Source: Desulfovibrio sp. DV
GTDB taxonomy: Bacteria > Desulfobacterota > Desulfovibrionia > Desulfovibrionales > Desulfovibrionaceae
DNA length: 64,000 nt
NCBI RefSeq assembly: GCF_001936595.1
Contig: NZ_MLBG01000001.1
Coordinates: 1-64,000, forward strand
Reading direction: 5' to 3'
A program made the translations under genes and the position numbers. Shown piece by piece: positions 35,557 through 48,515 of the stretch (the stretch's first letter is position 1; every line of letters begins with the position of its first letter). Below the pieces are notes generated by a model that saw nothing but the letters and a program-made list of their open reading frames with translations, was not told the DNA's origin and searched no databases.

Positions 35557-36936
35557 TCATTCCCCCGTGATCTTGCCGGGATTGAGGATACCCTTGGGAT
35601 CGAGGGCGGCCTTCAGGCGCTTGGCGTACTGGATCGAACCCAGGCCCACTTCCTTGACCATGTACTTGGACTTGGCCGTACCGATGCCGTGCTCGCCAGA
35701 CAGCGTGCCGCCAAGGGACAGGGCCACGTCGAAGATCTCGTCGATGGCCGCTTCCACCCGGGCGTACTCGACATGGTCGCGCTTGTCGGTGAGGATGGTG
35801 GGATGCAGGTTGCCGTCGCCGGCATGGCCGAAGGTGCCAATGGTCAGCTTGTACTTGGCGGCAATGGCTTCAAGGGCCCCGATCATGGCCGGGATCTTGG
35901 AGCGCGGCACGGTGGCGTCCTCGAGCACCGTGGTCGGGCGGACCCGGGCCAGGGCCGAAAGGGCGGCCCGGCGGGCTTCCCAGACCTTGTTGCGCTCGGC
36001 CGCGTCCTTGGCCACCTGGATGCGGGTTGCGCCGATGCGTTTGCAGATGGCCTCGACCTCGGCCGCTTCGTCCTCGACCTGGGCCGGATGGCCGTCCACT
36101 TCGATCAAAAGCAGGGCCTTGGCGTCGGTGGGCAGCCCTGCGTGGGCAAAGTCCTCGACGGTGCGGATGGTGAAGTCGTCCATGTATTCAAGTGTTGCCG
36201 GCACGATCTTGGCCGCGATGATGGCCGCCACCGTCTCGGAGGCTTTGCCGAGATCGTCGAAGATGGCCATCATGGCCTTGCTGGCCTTGGGCGGCGGCAC
36301 GAGTTTCAAGATGATCTCGTTAAAAACGCCCAAGGTGCCTTCGGAGCCGACCATGAGTCCGTGCAGGTTCATGCCGGTGACGCACTTGACGGTGCGTGAG
36401 CCGGTTTTGACCAGTTCTCCGTCCACGTCATAAAAGCTCATGCCCATGACGTAGTCTTTGGTCACGCCGTACTTGAGGCCGCGAAGGCCGCCGGCGTTTT
36501 CCGCCACGTTGCCGCCAAGGGTGGACACGGCCTGGCTGCCGGGATCGGGCGGATAGAACAGGCCGCGCTTGGCCACTTCCGTGGCAAACTTGGCGGTGAT
36601 CACGCCGGTCTGGACCACGGCGTACATGTCGGCTTCGTTGATCTCGATGATCTTATTGAGCGCGCCGGTGAGCACCACCACGCCTCCCACGGAGGGGATG
36701 GTGCCGCCGCTTAAATTCGTGCCCGAGCCGCGCACAGTCAGCGGCAACCCGAGCTCATTGCATGTTTTCACCACCCGTCCCAGAGCCTCGGGCGTCTCCG
36801 GACGCACGGCCAGGGCCGGGAGTTTGGGGGGAAGGACCGCCGCATCGTAGGAATAGCTGTGGCGGTCCACCTCGCTGGCCAGGACGTTGCCTTTGCCGAC
36901 GATTTCCTCGAACTTCTGGGACAGGTGGTTACTCAT
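35557..36936 (-). CDS. FAD-binding D-lactate dehydrogenase (GlcD type)
   Basis: 459 residues, FAD_binding_4 oxidase: RGSGTNLSGGTIP and GGNVAENAGGLRGLKYG bind FAD; the C-terminal domain has FGHAGDGNLHP and GTLSGEHGIGTAK. Oxidises D-lactate (glycolate is the alternative) to pyruvate. Order PFOR, FAD subunit, Fe-S subunit equals DVU3025, 3027, 3028, with the permease relocated. 23 bases after PFOR. Confidence 0.9.
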   Translation of the reverse strand: MSNHLSQKFEEIVGKGNVLASEVDRHSYSYDAAVLPPKLPALAVRPETPEALGRVVKTCNELGLPLTVRGSGTNLSGGTIPSVGGVVVLTGALNKIIEINEADMYAVVQTGVITAKFATEVAKRGLFYPPDPGSQAVSTLGGNVAENAGGLRGLKYGVTKDYVMGMSFYDVDGELVKTGSRTVKCVTGMNLHGLMVGSEGTLGVFNEIILKLVPPPKASKAMMAIFDDLGKASETVAAIIAAKIVPATLEYMDDFTIRTVEDFAHAGLPTDAKALLLIEVDGHPAQVEDEAAEVEAICKRIGATRIQVAKDAAERNKVWEARRAALSALARVRPTTVLEDATVPRSKIPAMIGALEAIAAKYKLTIGTFGHAGDGNLHPTILTDKRDHVEYARVEAAIDEIFDVALSLGGTLSGEHGIGTAKSKYMVKEVGLGSIQYAKRLKAALDPKGILNPGKITGE

Positions 36937-36959
36937 CGGTTTATACTCGCTTGGCTTTG

Positions 36960-40613
<3,654 letters not shown>

Positions 40614-40667
40614 TTAAAGGTTGTCGTTCGACCGAAGGGAAAAGGCCGGGTCGACGCTCTCTCTTTG

Positions 40668-40682
40668 GCAAGCCTTGTGCCA
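40668..40682 (-). promoter_or_regulatory. Sigma-54 promoter of the lactate operon
   Basis: Minus strand reads TGGCAC, five bases, TTGC (40682 to 40668), a perfect -24/-12 element. It is 66 bases before the PFOR start. The sigma-54 activator is encoded next to it at 41214-42632. Confidence 0.9.
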
Positions 40683-40837
40683 GCAAAGGTTAATGCAAAT
40701 AAATCCGGTGAGTTAGCAAGGCAAGGAAACCGCTCCGGGTTCAGGCAGGAATCCGGCATCCGGTTTTTCGGATACCGTTTCAGAGCTAATAGCCTGAAAT
40801 ATATGGCTTCGTAAAGCGCTTCCCGGAAGGAGGGGCA

Positions 40838-40880
40838 GTCTGAAATTTCAGACAGAGTTGGGTTGTCCGAAATTTCAGAC
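40838..40880 (-). promoter_or_regulatory. Twin palindromic enhancer sites for the sigma-54 activator
   Basis: GTCTGAAATTTCAGAC at 40838-40853 is a perfect 16-bp palindrome. GTCCGAAATTTCAGAC at 40865-40880 differs by one base. Centres are 27 bases apart, roughly 160-210 bases upstream of the sigma-54 promoter, the expected place for enhancer binding. A third, looser pair (TTTCAG at 40778-40783, CTGAAA at 40794-40799) lies between them and the promoter. The rest of the 612-base gap (40881-41213) shows nothing I recognise. Confidence 0.8.
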
Positions 40881-41213
40881 TTGGGTGCGTCTCTCGCCGG
40901 ATTCGGGACCGAACAGGGATTACCTGCCGTTTATTGCCACAAGTACCCACGCTTGGCACGTGAAAAGGCAGGGAAAACGGTCTTGTTCCAAAAGTCCCAA
41001 TCTCGGGCTTGCGGTGTTGCAGTATTGCCGCATAGCCGCTTCCCCTGTGTCGCGAGATCGGGAAAGTGTTCGGGCCGAGCGGTCTGGGGGATGGTTTTTT
41101 TGAAAATATGCTTGAATCGGTATCGTGATAGCATTCACAAAGAGGGGGCCGGATACCGCGGCCGAGCAAGCGCAGCCCGGCCGGAGCCCGGCCGCCGAGA
41201 GGGCAGGGGCCGC

Positions 41214-42632
41214 CTAATCGGGAATGGCCAGACCGCTTTTTTTGAGCAGGGCGTAGAAATGGGAACGGGACAGGCCGGAAATATCCAGCATGGCCACCAC
41301 GTCCCGGCCGTGCTCGCGCAGGAGTCCTTCCAGGTAGCGGCGTTCCATGGCTTCCTTGTATTCCTTGAGGGTGCGCTGCCCAACCGGGCTTATTTCGCTG
41401 GGGAAAAGACCGGCCGGGGCCATTGTCGGCCGGTCGCCGCCCTGGTTGCCCCGCTCCAGGGTGGATTTGGTCACCTTGATGCGGACATCCTGGGGCAGGT
41501 GCATGCTGTAGAGGGTTTTTTCCCGGCCGGAAGCCAGAAAGGCGCGCTCCACCACGTTTCGCAGTTCGCGCACATTGCCCGGCCAGTCGTAGGCCTCGAG
41601 CATGGCCAGAAATTCCGCGTCAAAGCCTTTTTGCGGCAGGGCGTACTCAGCCGCCAGGGCGTCGGCAAAGGCCAGGGTGAGCGGCTTTATGTCTTCCACC
41701 CGGGCACGAAGGGGCGGCAGGGCCACTTCGATGGTTTTCAGACGAAAATACAGGTCGCGGCGAAACTCCCCGGCCTCGACCATGGCTTCGAGGTCGCGGT
41801 TGGTGGCGGCGATCAGCCGGAAGTCGCTGCGGATCTCGGTGATCCCGCCCACCGGCCGGAAGGTCTTTTCGTGGAGCACGCGCAAAAAGGTTTTTTGCAA
41901 CGAGGTCGGCATCTCGCCCACTTCGTCCAAGAAAAGCGTGCCCCCGTCGGCCAACTGGGCCAGCCCCACCCGGTCGGCGTCAGCCCCGGTGAAGGCTCCT
42001 TTCTTATGGCCAAAAAGCGTGCTCTCCACCAGGGATTCGGTCAGCGAGGCGCAGTCCACGGTGACAAAGGCCTTGTGGACCCGGGCGCTGTTGGTGTGGA
42101 TGAGCCGGGCGAAAAGCTCCTTGCCGGCCCCGGTTTCGCCGGTGACCAGCACGGCGGCGTTTGATCCGGCGGCATGGGCCACCTGATCGAGGCACGGCTG
42201 CATCCGGGGGCTGGCCGTCACGCAGCCGGTCAGGGCCAGGGAGACCGGGGTATGGTCGCAGCGGCGTTCCTCGCGGTATTTGAGCGCCCGCTTGAGGGTG
42301 AGCATGATCTGTTTGATGGGCGAGGGTTTGACCAGATAATCCCACACCCCCTCCTGGATGGCCAGTTCCGCGCCGTCCGGGTCGCCGATGCCGGTGAGGA
42401 TGATGACCTCCGGGGCGCCCGGCAGGCGCTTGATGGCCGGCAGGGCGGCCAAACCGTTGCCGTCGGGCAGGCGCACGTCCAGAAAAACCACGTCAAAGCG
42501 CTCCCGGGCCAGCAACTCCATGCCGGCCTCCAGGGTGCCGGCGGCGTCGCTGGTCAGGCGCATCTTGCGCGTGAGGCTCACAATGGTGTCGCGGACTTCG
42601 GGGTCGTCGTCGATGATGCACACGGATTTCAT
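41214..42632 (-). CDS. Sigma-54-dependent response regulator of lactate utilisation (DVU3023 type)
   Basis: 472 residues. Receiver 1-120 (CIIDDDPEV; phospho-acceptor in FLDVRLPDGNG), AAA+ domain (GETGAGKE; canonical GAFTGA in GHKKGAFTGADADR; FLDEVGEMP), Fis-type HTH at the C-terminus (GRDVVAMLDISGLSRSHFYALLKK). The ATG at 42632 overlaps the kinase stop by four bases, coupling the two. It lies directly upstream of a perfect sigma-54 promoter with palindromic sites, and its position equals DVU3023, reported to control the D. vulgaris lactate operon. It should activate the operon when phosphorylated. Confidence 0.92.
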   Translation of the reverse strand: MKSVCIIDDDPEVRDTIVSLTRKMRLTSDAAGTLEAGMELLARERFDVVFLDVRLPDGNGLAALPAIKRLPGAPEVIILTGIGDPDGAELAIQEGVWDYLVKPSPIKQIMLTLKRALKYREERRCDHTPVSLALTGCVTASPRMQPCLDQVAHAAGSNAAVLVTGETGAGKELFARLIHTNSARVHKAFVTVDCASLTESLVESTLFGHKKGAFTGADADRVGLAQLADGGTLFLDEVGEMPTSLQKTFLRVLHEKTFRPVGGITEIRSDFRLIAATNRDLEAMVEAGEFRRDLYFRLKTIEVALPPLRARVEDIKPLTLAFADALAAEYALPQKGFDAEFLAMLEAYDWPGNVRELRNVVERAFLASGREKTLYSMHLPQDVRIKVTKSTLERGNQGGDRPTMAPAGLFPSEISPVGQRTLKEYKEAMERRYLEGLLREHGRDVVAMLDISGLSRSHFYALLKKSGLAIPD

Positions 42633-45600
42633 GCGGCTATCGTTTGGGGCTTGGCGTCGAGCACCTCGCGGATGGCTGCCGAGATGATCGCCTGATTGTA
42701 GGGTTTGAGCACGACTTTCTTGATGTTGCCGGCCAGTTTCTTGTCCTCGATGTCGCCCATGCGCCCGGAAACCAGGATGACCGGCAGGTTCGGGGCCATC
42801 TCGGCGGCCCGCCGGGCCAGTTCCAGGCCGTTGACGTCCGGCATGTCGAAGTCGGTGATGCACACGTCAAAGGCGTCCGGAGCGGCGTGCAGGGCGGCCA
42901 GGGCCTCCAGGGCGTTGCCGTGGGCCGTTACTTCGTGGCCGAGCTGGGCCAGCACCCGGGGGATGGTCAGGAGCTGGTCTTCGTCGTCTTCGACAAAAAG
43001 GATGCGGTCCCGGCCCCGGTTGGGAGCGGGCCTTGGCTGGACGGGCGGGGCGTCGGCCGTGGCCAGAAGCGGCAGATAGATGTCAAAGCCGGTCCGTTCG
43101 CCGGGAAGGCTGGCCACCCGGATGCCGCCGCGGTGGCTCTTGACGATGCCGCGCACCACGGCCAGACCCAGGCCCGTGCCTTCGCCTTTTTGCTTGGTGG
43201 AAAAAAACGGGTCAAAGATCTTGTCCAGAATGTCGCCGGCAATACCCGGACCGGTATCCACCACCGAGAGCCGGGCATAGCGGCCGGCCCTGGTCCCGAC
43301 CTGCCCGGCCTGGGTTTCGTCGAGTTCGTCCTCGGTGAGCGACAAGGTGAGTTCGCCGCCGGATTCGCGCATGGCCTGGAAGGCATTGGTGCACAGATTC
43401 ATGACGATCTGGTGGAGCTGGGTGGGGTCGGCCCGGCAGGTCACCGGGGTGGCCGGCATGTCCACGATGACCTTGATGTGGCGCGGGATGGAGGCCTTGA
43501 GCAGGCCGGCCACCTCGCTGATCACGTCGGCCACGTTTATCGGCGCAAATCCGGCCTGGGACGGGCGGGTGAAGGACAGGATCTGCTTGACCAGCCGGCT
43601 GCCGCGCTCGCCGGCCTTGAGCACCCGGCGCAGGTCGTCCTCCATGGCGTCGCCGGGGGGCAGGTCCATGAGGGCCAGTTCGGCGGAATTGATGATCGAG
43701 GTCAGGATATTGTTGAAATCGTGGGCAATGCCGCCAGCCAGGGTGCCTATGGCTTCCATCTTCTGGGATTGGAGCAACTGGCGCTCCAGGCTGACCTTCT
43801 GAGTCACGTCATCGGCCGTGGACAGGATTCCGACCACCGCCCCCCGGTCGTCGTGCAGGGGGACCTTCTTGATTTCGAGCAGCACGTCGGCTCCCCGGAC
43901 ATTGCGGGCGGCCAGCTCCCCGGCCACCGGGCGGTTGTTGCGCATGACGTCGATGTCGGTGGCCCGCACGGCGTCCACGTCTTCGGGGCGCAGGGGCAAG
44001 GCCGTGTCATCGCGGCCCATCAGCGCATCGAGGTCGGTGAAGCCGAAAAATTCGGTAAAGGCCCGGTTGGCTCCCAGGTAGCGCAAGGCCTTGTCCTTCC
44101 AGGACACGAGCTGCGGGATGTTGTCGAGAACAAGGCGCAGCATTTCCTGGGATTCGCGCAGGGCGCGTTCGGCCTCGTGGCGCATGGTCACGTCCTCGAC
44201 CACGCCCTCGACGTAGGCCAGATAGCCGTCGCGGTTGGCAATGAGGCGCATGTTGATGTTGGCCGTGACCTGCCGGGTGTCGGGGCGCACGAACCGGGTT
44301 TCGAATTTGATGGTGGCCTGATCGTCCACAGCCGATTCGAGGAGCAGGGCAAAGCGGTCGCGGCCGGAAAAGAGCACGTCCATCATGTCGCCGCGCCGGC
44401 GCAGCAGGATGTCGAGGTCATCGACGCCAAGCATGGCCAGCATGGCCGGATTGACGTCGACGGCCTGCCCGTCCGGGGTCATGCGGAAGATGCCCAGGGC
44501 GGAATTTTCAAAGATGCCGCGGTATTTTTCCTCGGCCTGGCGCAGCTTTTCCGCCGCGCCCTTGAGTTCGGAGACGTCGTAGAGCACACCGACCAGACCG
44601 GCGATTTCCCCCTTGGCGTTTTCGTAGACGGCCCGGTGCAGGATGACGGAATGGGGCATCCCGTCGGCAGCCAGGATGTCGGTTTCGCCCACCCGGACCC
44701 CGGGCTGGCGCAGCAGGCCGGCATCCTCGTGGTCCAGGGAGCGGGACAGCGGCGAATCCGCCACAACCTCGCAGTCCCGGATGGAGACAGCCTCCTCGCC
44801 GGAACCGCACCAGGCGCGGAAGGCCGGGTTGCAGCCCCGGTACCGTCCGGACTCGTCCTTGTAGTAGATCGGAATCGGGATGGTGTTGACCAGGGTTTCC
44901 AGGAACGACACCTGATCCTTGATCTTTTCCTCCACCGAGCGACGCCGCAGGATGTTGGTGACGAGTAGGACCATGACGTAGCACAGGATAAGGAGACTGA
45001 TGATGATGGTCCAGAAGACCGCAATATTGATGTGATAGAAGGGATATGGCTCGTTTATGAGGGAAAAGCCCGTGGGCAGCTTGTCCGTGGTGATGCCAAG
45101 GCGCAGCATCTCCCGGAAGTCGAAGATATATGTGTCGTCGGTGTTGGTGACAATGGGCAGTTCGGACAGGGGGACGCCGTGCAGGAGCTTGTCGGCCATG
45201 GCTGCGGCGATGCGCCCTTCCTCGATGCCGCTGTGCAGCCGGCCGCCGGCAATGCCGTGGCCGAGCATGAACTGCCAGGCGCTGTAGATGGGCACGTCGG
45301 AATTGGCCCGGATGGCGGCCAGGACCTCGTTGACGGAGTACACGTCCTTCTCGGTGTCCTTGTAAAAAGGAATGAGGAAGATCATGACGTCGTCGGGAAG
45401 ATCGCGGACCCGGTCCAGGATGCCGGAAAGCGTCAGGTTGTCTTCGTATTCAAAGTGCAGCCGGCCGGCAAAATCCGATTCCACGGCCCGCAACTGGTTG
45501 CCGATGGCCACGCCCGTGACCGAGGAATCACCGAAGATGAGCAGCCGGTTGCGGTCGGGGTGAAAGCGCAGGGCCAGTTCCAGGGTGGCGCGGATGTCGG

Positions 45601-46039
45601 GATTTTCCAGGACGCCGGTAAAATTCGGGTGGCCGTCGAGCCAGGATGCCTTGAAATCGTTGACCCCGCAGAAGACCACGGGCGTTCCGGGAAACAGCTC
45701 GTCATGATACTCGCGCAGAAAGTTGAAGGCATAGTTGTCCGAGGCCAGGATGACCTCGAAGCGGGTATTGCGGTACTTGAGCTTGTAATAATCGTGGAGC
45801 ATGCCGCGCAGGATCGGGTCGGCGTATTTCTTCGAGTCCATGTACTCGATTTGCAGATCCACGTTGTAATCGGAGGTGGCAAAGGCCTCGCGCACGCCGG
45901 CCAGGATCTCGTCGGACCACTGGTAGCCGTTCTGATAGGAATTGAAAAACAGGACGTTTTTGCGAATTTTCTCCGCCCCGGCCGCCAACGGGTGGGCCAG
46001 GAGGATAAGGACAAGGCATAACAAAAGCCTTCGGACCAT
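42629..46039 (-). CDS. Hybrid sensor kinase with periplasmic ABC-substrate-binding-like domain
   Basis: 1136 residues. Signal peptide to about 22; periplasmic domain about 25-330 of the ABC_sub_bind type ([18 protein letters not shown]...); membrane helix about 340-362; three PAS domains about 380-745; HisKA with [11 protein letters not shown]; HATPase ([27 protein letters not shown]); C-terminal receiver ([11 protein letters not shown]). The partner of the regulator it overlaps. The position equals DVU3022. A periplasmic small-molecule ligand, perhaps lactate or pyruvate, is plausible but unproven. The soluble receiver suggests internal phosphotransfer or feedback. Confidence 0.9.
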   Translation of the reverse strand: MVRRLLLCLVLILLAHPLAAGAEKIRKNVLFFNSYQNGYQWSDEILAGVREAFATSDYNVDLQIEYMDSKKYADPILRGMLHDYYKLKYRNTRFEVILASDNYAFNFLREYHDELFPGTPVVFCGVNDFKASWLDGHPNFTGVLENPDIRATLELALRFHPDRNRLLIFGDSSVTGVAIGNQLRAVESDFAGRLHFEYEDNLTLSGILDRVRDLPDDVMIFLIPFYKDTEKDVYSVNEVLAAIRANSDVPIYSAWQFMLGHGIAGGRLHSGIEEGRIAAAMADKLLHGVPLSELPIVTNTDDTYIFDFREMLRLGITTDKLPTGFSLINEPYPFYHINIAVFWTIIISLLILCYVMVLLVTNILRRRSVEEKIKDQVSFLETLVNTIPIPIYYKDESGRYRGCNPAFRAWCGSGEEAVSIRDCEVVADSPLSRSLDHEDAGLLRQPGVRVGETDILAADGMPHSVILHRAVYENAKGEIAGLVGVLYDVSELKGAAEKLRQAEEKYRGIFENSALGIFRMTPDGQAVDVNPAMLAMLGVDDLDILLRRRGDMMDVLFSGRDRFALLLESAVDDQATIKFETRFVRPDTRQVTANINMRLIANRDGYLAYVEGVVEDVTMRHEAERALRESQEMLRLVLDNIPQLVSWKDKALRYLGANRAFTEFFGFTDLDALMGRDDTALPLRPEDVDAVRATDIDVMRNNRPVAGELAARNVRGADVLLEIKKVPLHDDRGAVVGILSTADDVTQKVSLERQLLQSQKMEAIGTLAGGIAHDFNNILTSIINSAELALMDLPPGDAMEDDLRRVLKAGERGSRLVKQILSFTRPSQAGFAPINVADVISEVAGLLKASIPRHIKVIVDMPATPVTCRADPTQLHQIVMNLCTNAFQAMRESGGELTLSLTEDELDETQAGQVGTRAGRYARLSVVDTGPGIAGDILDKIFDPFFSTKQKGEGTGLGLAVVRGIVKSHRGGIRVASLPGERTGFDIYLPLLATADAPPVQPRPAPNRGRDRILFVEDDEDQLLTIPRVLAQLGHEVTAHGNALEALAALHAAPDAFDVCITDFDMPDVNGLELARRAAEMAPNLPVILVSGRMGDIEDKKLAGNIKKVVLKPYNQAIISAAIREVLDAKPQTIAA

Positions 46040-46171
46040 GATGACTCGCGGGAAAAAAGGTGCGGGGCTTGCCAGCCCGGGGCGCTGTGTCCATTCAGTT
46101 TGTCATGGCCGGCCCGGAAGTCAAGCCCCTGGCCGGAATTGGCCGGTTGGCCGGCCGGGGCGGCTGGTGGA

Positions 46172-46200
46172 TTGAAAAAAGGGGGGAAACAGGCTACTGT
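46172..46200 (+). promoter_or_regulatory. Promoter of tRNA-Sec
   Basis: TTGAAA at 46172-46177, exactly 17 bases, TACTGT at 46195-46200; the tRNA 5' end lies 15 bases beyond the -10. Confidence 0.65.
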
Positions 46201-46215
46201 CATTTTTTTGCGCGG

Positions 46216-46309
46216 GGAAGCGTTTCGTCACCGGTGTGGCGCCCGGACTTCAAATCCGGTGTGTGGTCGAGAGGTCACAGGTAGGTTCGACTCCTATACG
46301 CTTCCGCCA
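46216..46309 (+). tRNA. selC: tRNA-Sec (anticodon TCA)
   Basis: 94 bases with encoded CCA. The 8-bp acceptor stem GGAAGCGT/ACGCTTCC (46216-46223, 46298-46305) has discriminator G46306. The anticodon stem CCGGA/TCCGG encloses loop CTTCAAA, giving TCA at 46250-46252. A long variable arm (GTGTGGTCGAGAGGTCACAG region) precedes a T loop GTTCGACTC. The extended acceptor and long extra arm are typical of selenocysteine tRNA, so the organism makes selenoproteins. No Sec-encoding UGA was identified in the genes of this window. Confidence 0.95.
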
Positions 46310-46440
46310 TGATTGGATATTTTCTCAGCCAGTCGTTTTGTCCCAGTTGCCTGGCCAAGCCGCAAACGGTCAGGCCCACTCTGATCCCGCGTGTTTTTTT
46401 TCACCCGTCGCGGTCCGCATCGGCGGGTTTCTGGAGTGCC

Positions 46441-46791
46441 ATGGCGTCAATCCCGCCCGATCTGGCCCAGCGGGCCAAAGTCTTCAAAGCCCTGGGGCAT
46501 CCCAGCCGCCTGCTCATGGTCGAAGCCCTGGGCCGGGGGGAGCTTTGCGTGTGCGAACTGCGTGAACTGGTCGGCTCGGATATGTCCACCATCTCCAAGC
46601 ACTTGAGCATCCTCCGGGAGGCCGGCATCGTTGCCGACGAGCGACGGGGCACCAATATTTACTATTCACTGCGCATGGGCTGTGTCACGGCCTTCCTCGG
46701 CTGCGTGGGCCGTTTCCTGGACCAGCAACTGGAAGAACAAATCCTGTATCTTGAGGATTTGCGCAAACAATCCGGCCGGCCGGCTTCCTGA
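46441..46791 (+). CDS. arsR: ArsR-family metalloid-responsive repressor
   Basis: 116 residues, winged helix-turn-helix. KALGHPSRLLMVEALGRGELCVCELRELV places Cys-Val-Cys exactly where E. coli ArsR binds arsenite; the recognition helix is MSTISKHLSILREAGIV. Two extra cysteines follow (GCVTAFLGC). Start chosen at 46441 (MASIPPDLAQ), where the conserved fold begins and a GGAG lies upstream; the longer frame begins at the tRNA 3' end. It probably represses the permease cluster at 48516-50252 and perhaps the transporter directly downstream. Confidence 0.85.
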   Translation: MASIPPDLAQRAKVFKALGHPSRLLMVEALGRGELCVCELRELVGSDMSTISKHLSILREAGIVADERRGTNIYYSLRMGCVTAFLGCVGRFLDQQLEEQILYLEDLRKQSGRPAS

Positions 46792-46810
46792 TGGGGGGCC
46801 GTTTTTTTTC

Positions 46811-46847
46811 TTGCCTTAGTGACACGAATTTTCTAAAATCCGTGTCA
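46811..46847 (+). promoter_or_regulatory. Promoter with embedded operator before the MOT1 transporter
   Basis: TTGCCT (46811-46816), 17 bases, TAAAAT (46834-46839) form the promoter. TGACACG (46820-46826) and CGTGTCA (46841-46847) are perfect 7-base arms over 14 bases and overlay spacer, -10 and start point. This layout implies repression. The repressor could be the ArsR protein upstream or a molybdate/tungstate regulator. Confidence 0.7.
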
Positions 46848-46921
46848 TAGGTTTTGGCGTATTGTTTCGCCGCCCAGGCATGACCGGCGGCTTATAACCG
46901 TGCAACAAGGCAGCGGACCCC

Positions 46922-48103
46922 ATGCAAGACGGCAACAACGCATCCCAGGCCCTGTCGACGGCATCGGATCGCCTCCCCGGCGAGAAAACCCGCAACCGCT
47001 ACGACCACATGGAATGGGCCGGAGCATTCGGCGACATCGGCACGCTCATTCCCTTTGTTGTGGCCTATATCACGATCCTCGGCATTGATCCGCTGGGGCT
47101 TTTGTTCATGTTCGGCATCAGCAAGATCGCGGCCGGGCTGATCTACAAGACACCCATTCCCATCCAGCCCATGAAGGCCATCGGCGCGGCCGCCGTGGCC
47201 GGCGGCATAACGCCTGCCGCGCTTTTCGGCTCGGGCCTGACCACCGGGCTTTTCTGGCTCATCATCGGCCTGACCGGCACCATCGACCATGTGGCCAAGC
47301 TGGCCACCAAGCCGGTCGTTCGCGGCATCATGCTCGGCCTTGGCATGTCCTTTGTGGTGGAGGGAATCCACCGCATGGTGGCCTCGCCGGTGTTGGCCGG
47401 CATCGCCTTGACCGTCACCTTTGTGCTGCTGTCCAACCCCAAAATCCCGGCCATGTTCGTGCTGCTTTTAATTGGTGTCGTGGCCGCGGTTATCGGCAAT
47501 CCGGCCCTCATCAATGAACTGGCCCAGGTCAGCATCGGCTTTCGCCTGCCGGAGTTCGGCCTGCATCAGGTGCACTGGGACGACATCGTGACCGGCACGC
47601 TCCTTTTTACCCTGCCACAGATTCCCTTGACCCTGGGCAATGCGGTCGTGGCCATTGCCGCCGAGAACAACGAACTGTTCCCGGATCGGCTCGTCACCGA
47701 GCGCACCATGTGCGTGAGCCAGGGCATCATGAACCTGATTTCGCCGCTCTTTGGCGGCGTGCCCATGTGCCACGGAGCCGGCGGCATGGCCGGGCATGTG
47801 CGCTTCGGGGCGCGCACCGGCGGCTCCCTGGTCATCCTCGGAACCATCGTCATCGTCATAGCGCTGTTTTTCAGCCAGTCGGTGGCGGTCATCTTCAAAA
47901 TGTTCCCGCCGGCCATTCTCGGCGTGATCCTGTTTCTGGCCGGGGCCGAACTGGCCATCACGGTGCGCGACATCGGCAACAAGCGCGATGAATTCTACAC
48001 CATGATCGTGGTGGCCGGCTTTGCCATGTGGCATATGGGCGTGGCTTTCGTGGTCGGGGTTATTTTGGACAACGCGCTGCGGCGCAAGTGGATTCGCCTC
48101 TAG
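46922..48103 (+). CDS. MOT1-type molybdate/sulfate transporter
   Basis: 393 residues, about 11 membrane helices, no STAS domain. MEWAGAFGDIGTLIPFVVAY near residue 31, YKTPIPIQPMKAIGAAA near 75 and LFGGVPMCHGAGGMAGHVRFGARTG are the signatures of the MFS_MOT1/SulP-like family. Molybdate import is the best guess given the many molybdo- and tungsto-enzymes of these bacteria; sulfate or another oxyanion is possible. Preceded by a repressor-type operator and followed by a strong terminator. Confidence 0.85.
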   Translation: MQDGNNASQALSTASDRLPGEKTRNRYDHMEWAGAFGDIGTLIPFVVAYITILGIDPLGLLFMFGISKIAAGLIYKTPIPIQPMKAIGAAAVAGGITPAALFGSGLTTGLFWLIIGLTGTIDHVAKLATKPVVRGIMLGLGMSFVVEGIHRMVASPVLAGIALTVTFVLLSNPKIPAMFVLLLIGVVAAVIGNPALINELAQVSIGFRLPEFGLHQVHWDDIVTGTLLFTLPQIPLTLGNAVVAIAAENNELFPDRLVTERTMCVSQGIMNLISPLFGGVPMCHGAGGMAGHVRFGARTGGSLVILGTIVIVIALFFSQSVAVIFKMFPPAILGVILFLAGAELAITVRDIGNKRDEFYTMIVVAGFAMWHMGVAFVVGVILDNALRRKWIRL

Positions 48104-48160
48104 GGTCGGACCGATCCCGGGACGCCTGGCCCGGGTCGCAAGCCGCCGTTCTTTTCGGGC

Positions 48161-48200
48161 CCGGGCGCGGGAGCAATGCTCCCGCGCCCGGCCTTTTTTT
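48161..48200 (+). terminator. Terminator of the MOT1 transporter gene
   Basis: GGGCGCGGGAGC (48163-48174) pairs with GCTCCCGCGCCC (48178-48189), extended by two C-G pairs to 14 bp, followed by seven T (48194-48200). Confidence 0.92.
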
Positions 48201-48433
48201 GAGCCAGCGCCGGCGGCAAGGCATTGCCAGGGCTTGGCCTGTTGCCAACAGTCAGGTCCAGGCCAGCGCCCGTTGTGGTTTCCCAGCGGCCAGGGCTGCC
48301 GACTGTTTCCGGGCTGTCCGAGGCCGGCAGCAGGAACGCCTGCCCGACGCTCCCGGACGGCGGCCTCTACTGGCGTCCACACGCCTGCGGATTTCCCGCG
48401 GCCGCCCAACCGATAAAACCCTGCCTCTTCCTC

Positions 48434-48483
48434 TTGCCAAAGAAATCGATCCCGCATAGTTTCCTTTTTGACCAAATAGGAAA
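48434..48483 (+). promoter_or_regulatory. Promoter and operator of the permease cluster
   Basis: TTGCCA (48434-48439), 17 bases, TAGTTT (48457-48462). TTTCCT (48460-48465) and AGGAAA (48478-48483) form an inverted repeat over 12 bases across the start point. The right arm belongs to AAATAGGAAA, close to the AAATAGGAAT decamers of the perR promoter. Within the gap 48104-48515 only this element and the terminator are clear. Confidence 0.5.
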
Positions 48484-48515
48484 TATCTCCGGCCAGACGA
48501 CTGGGAGAAAAATCC

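Noticed and set aside
40945-40965. Possible plus-strand sigma-54 promoter (TTGGCACG...)
   Set aside because: No TTGC at the -12 distance, and no gene follows on that strand.
40881-41213. Short minus-strand frames in the gap before the PFOR promoter (for example 40920-41138)
   Set aside because: Arg/Pro/Ser-rich products without ribosome sites or motifs; the stretch is better read as a regulatory and spacer region.
46310-47000. Possible integration of an element at the tRNA-Sec 3' end
   Set aside because: No second copy of the tRNA 3' segment and no integrase gene were seen downstream within the window.
48104-48459. Plus-strand frames after the MOT1 gene
   Set aside because: They run through the terminator hairpin and have no coding character.
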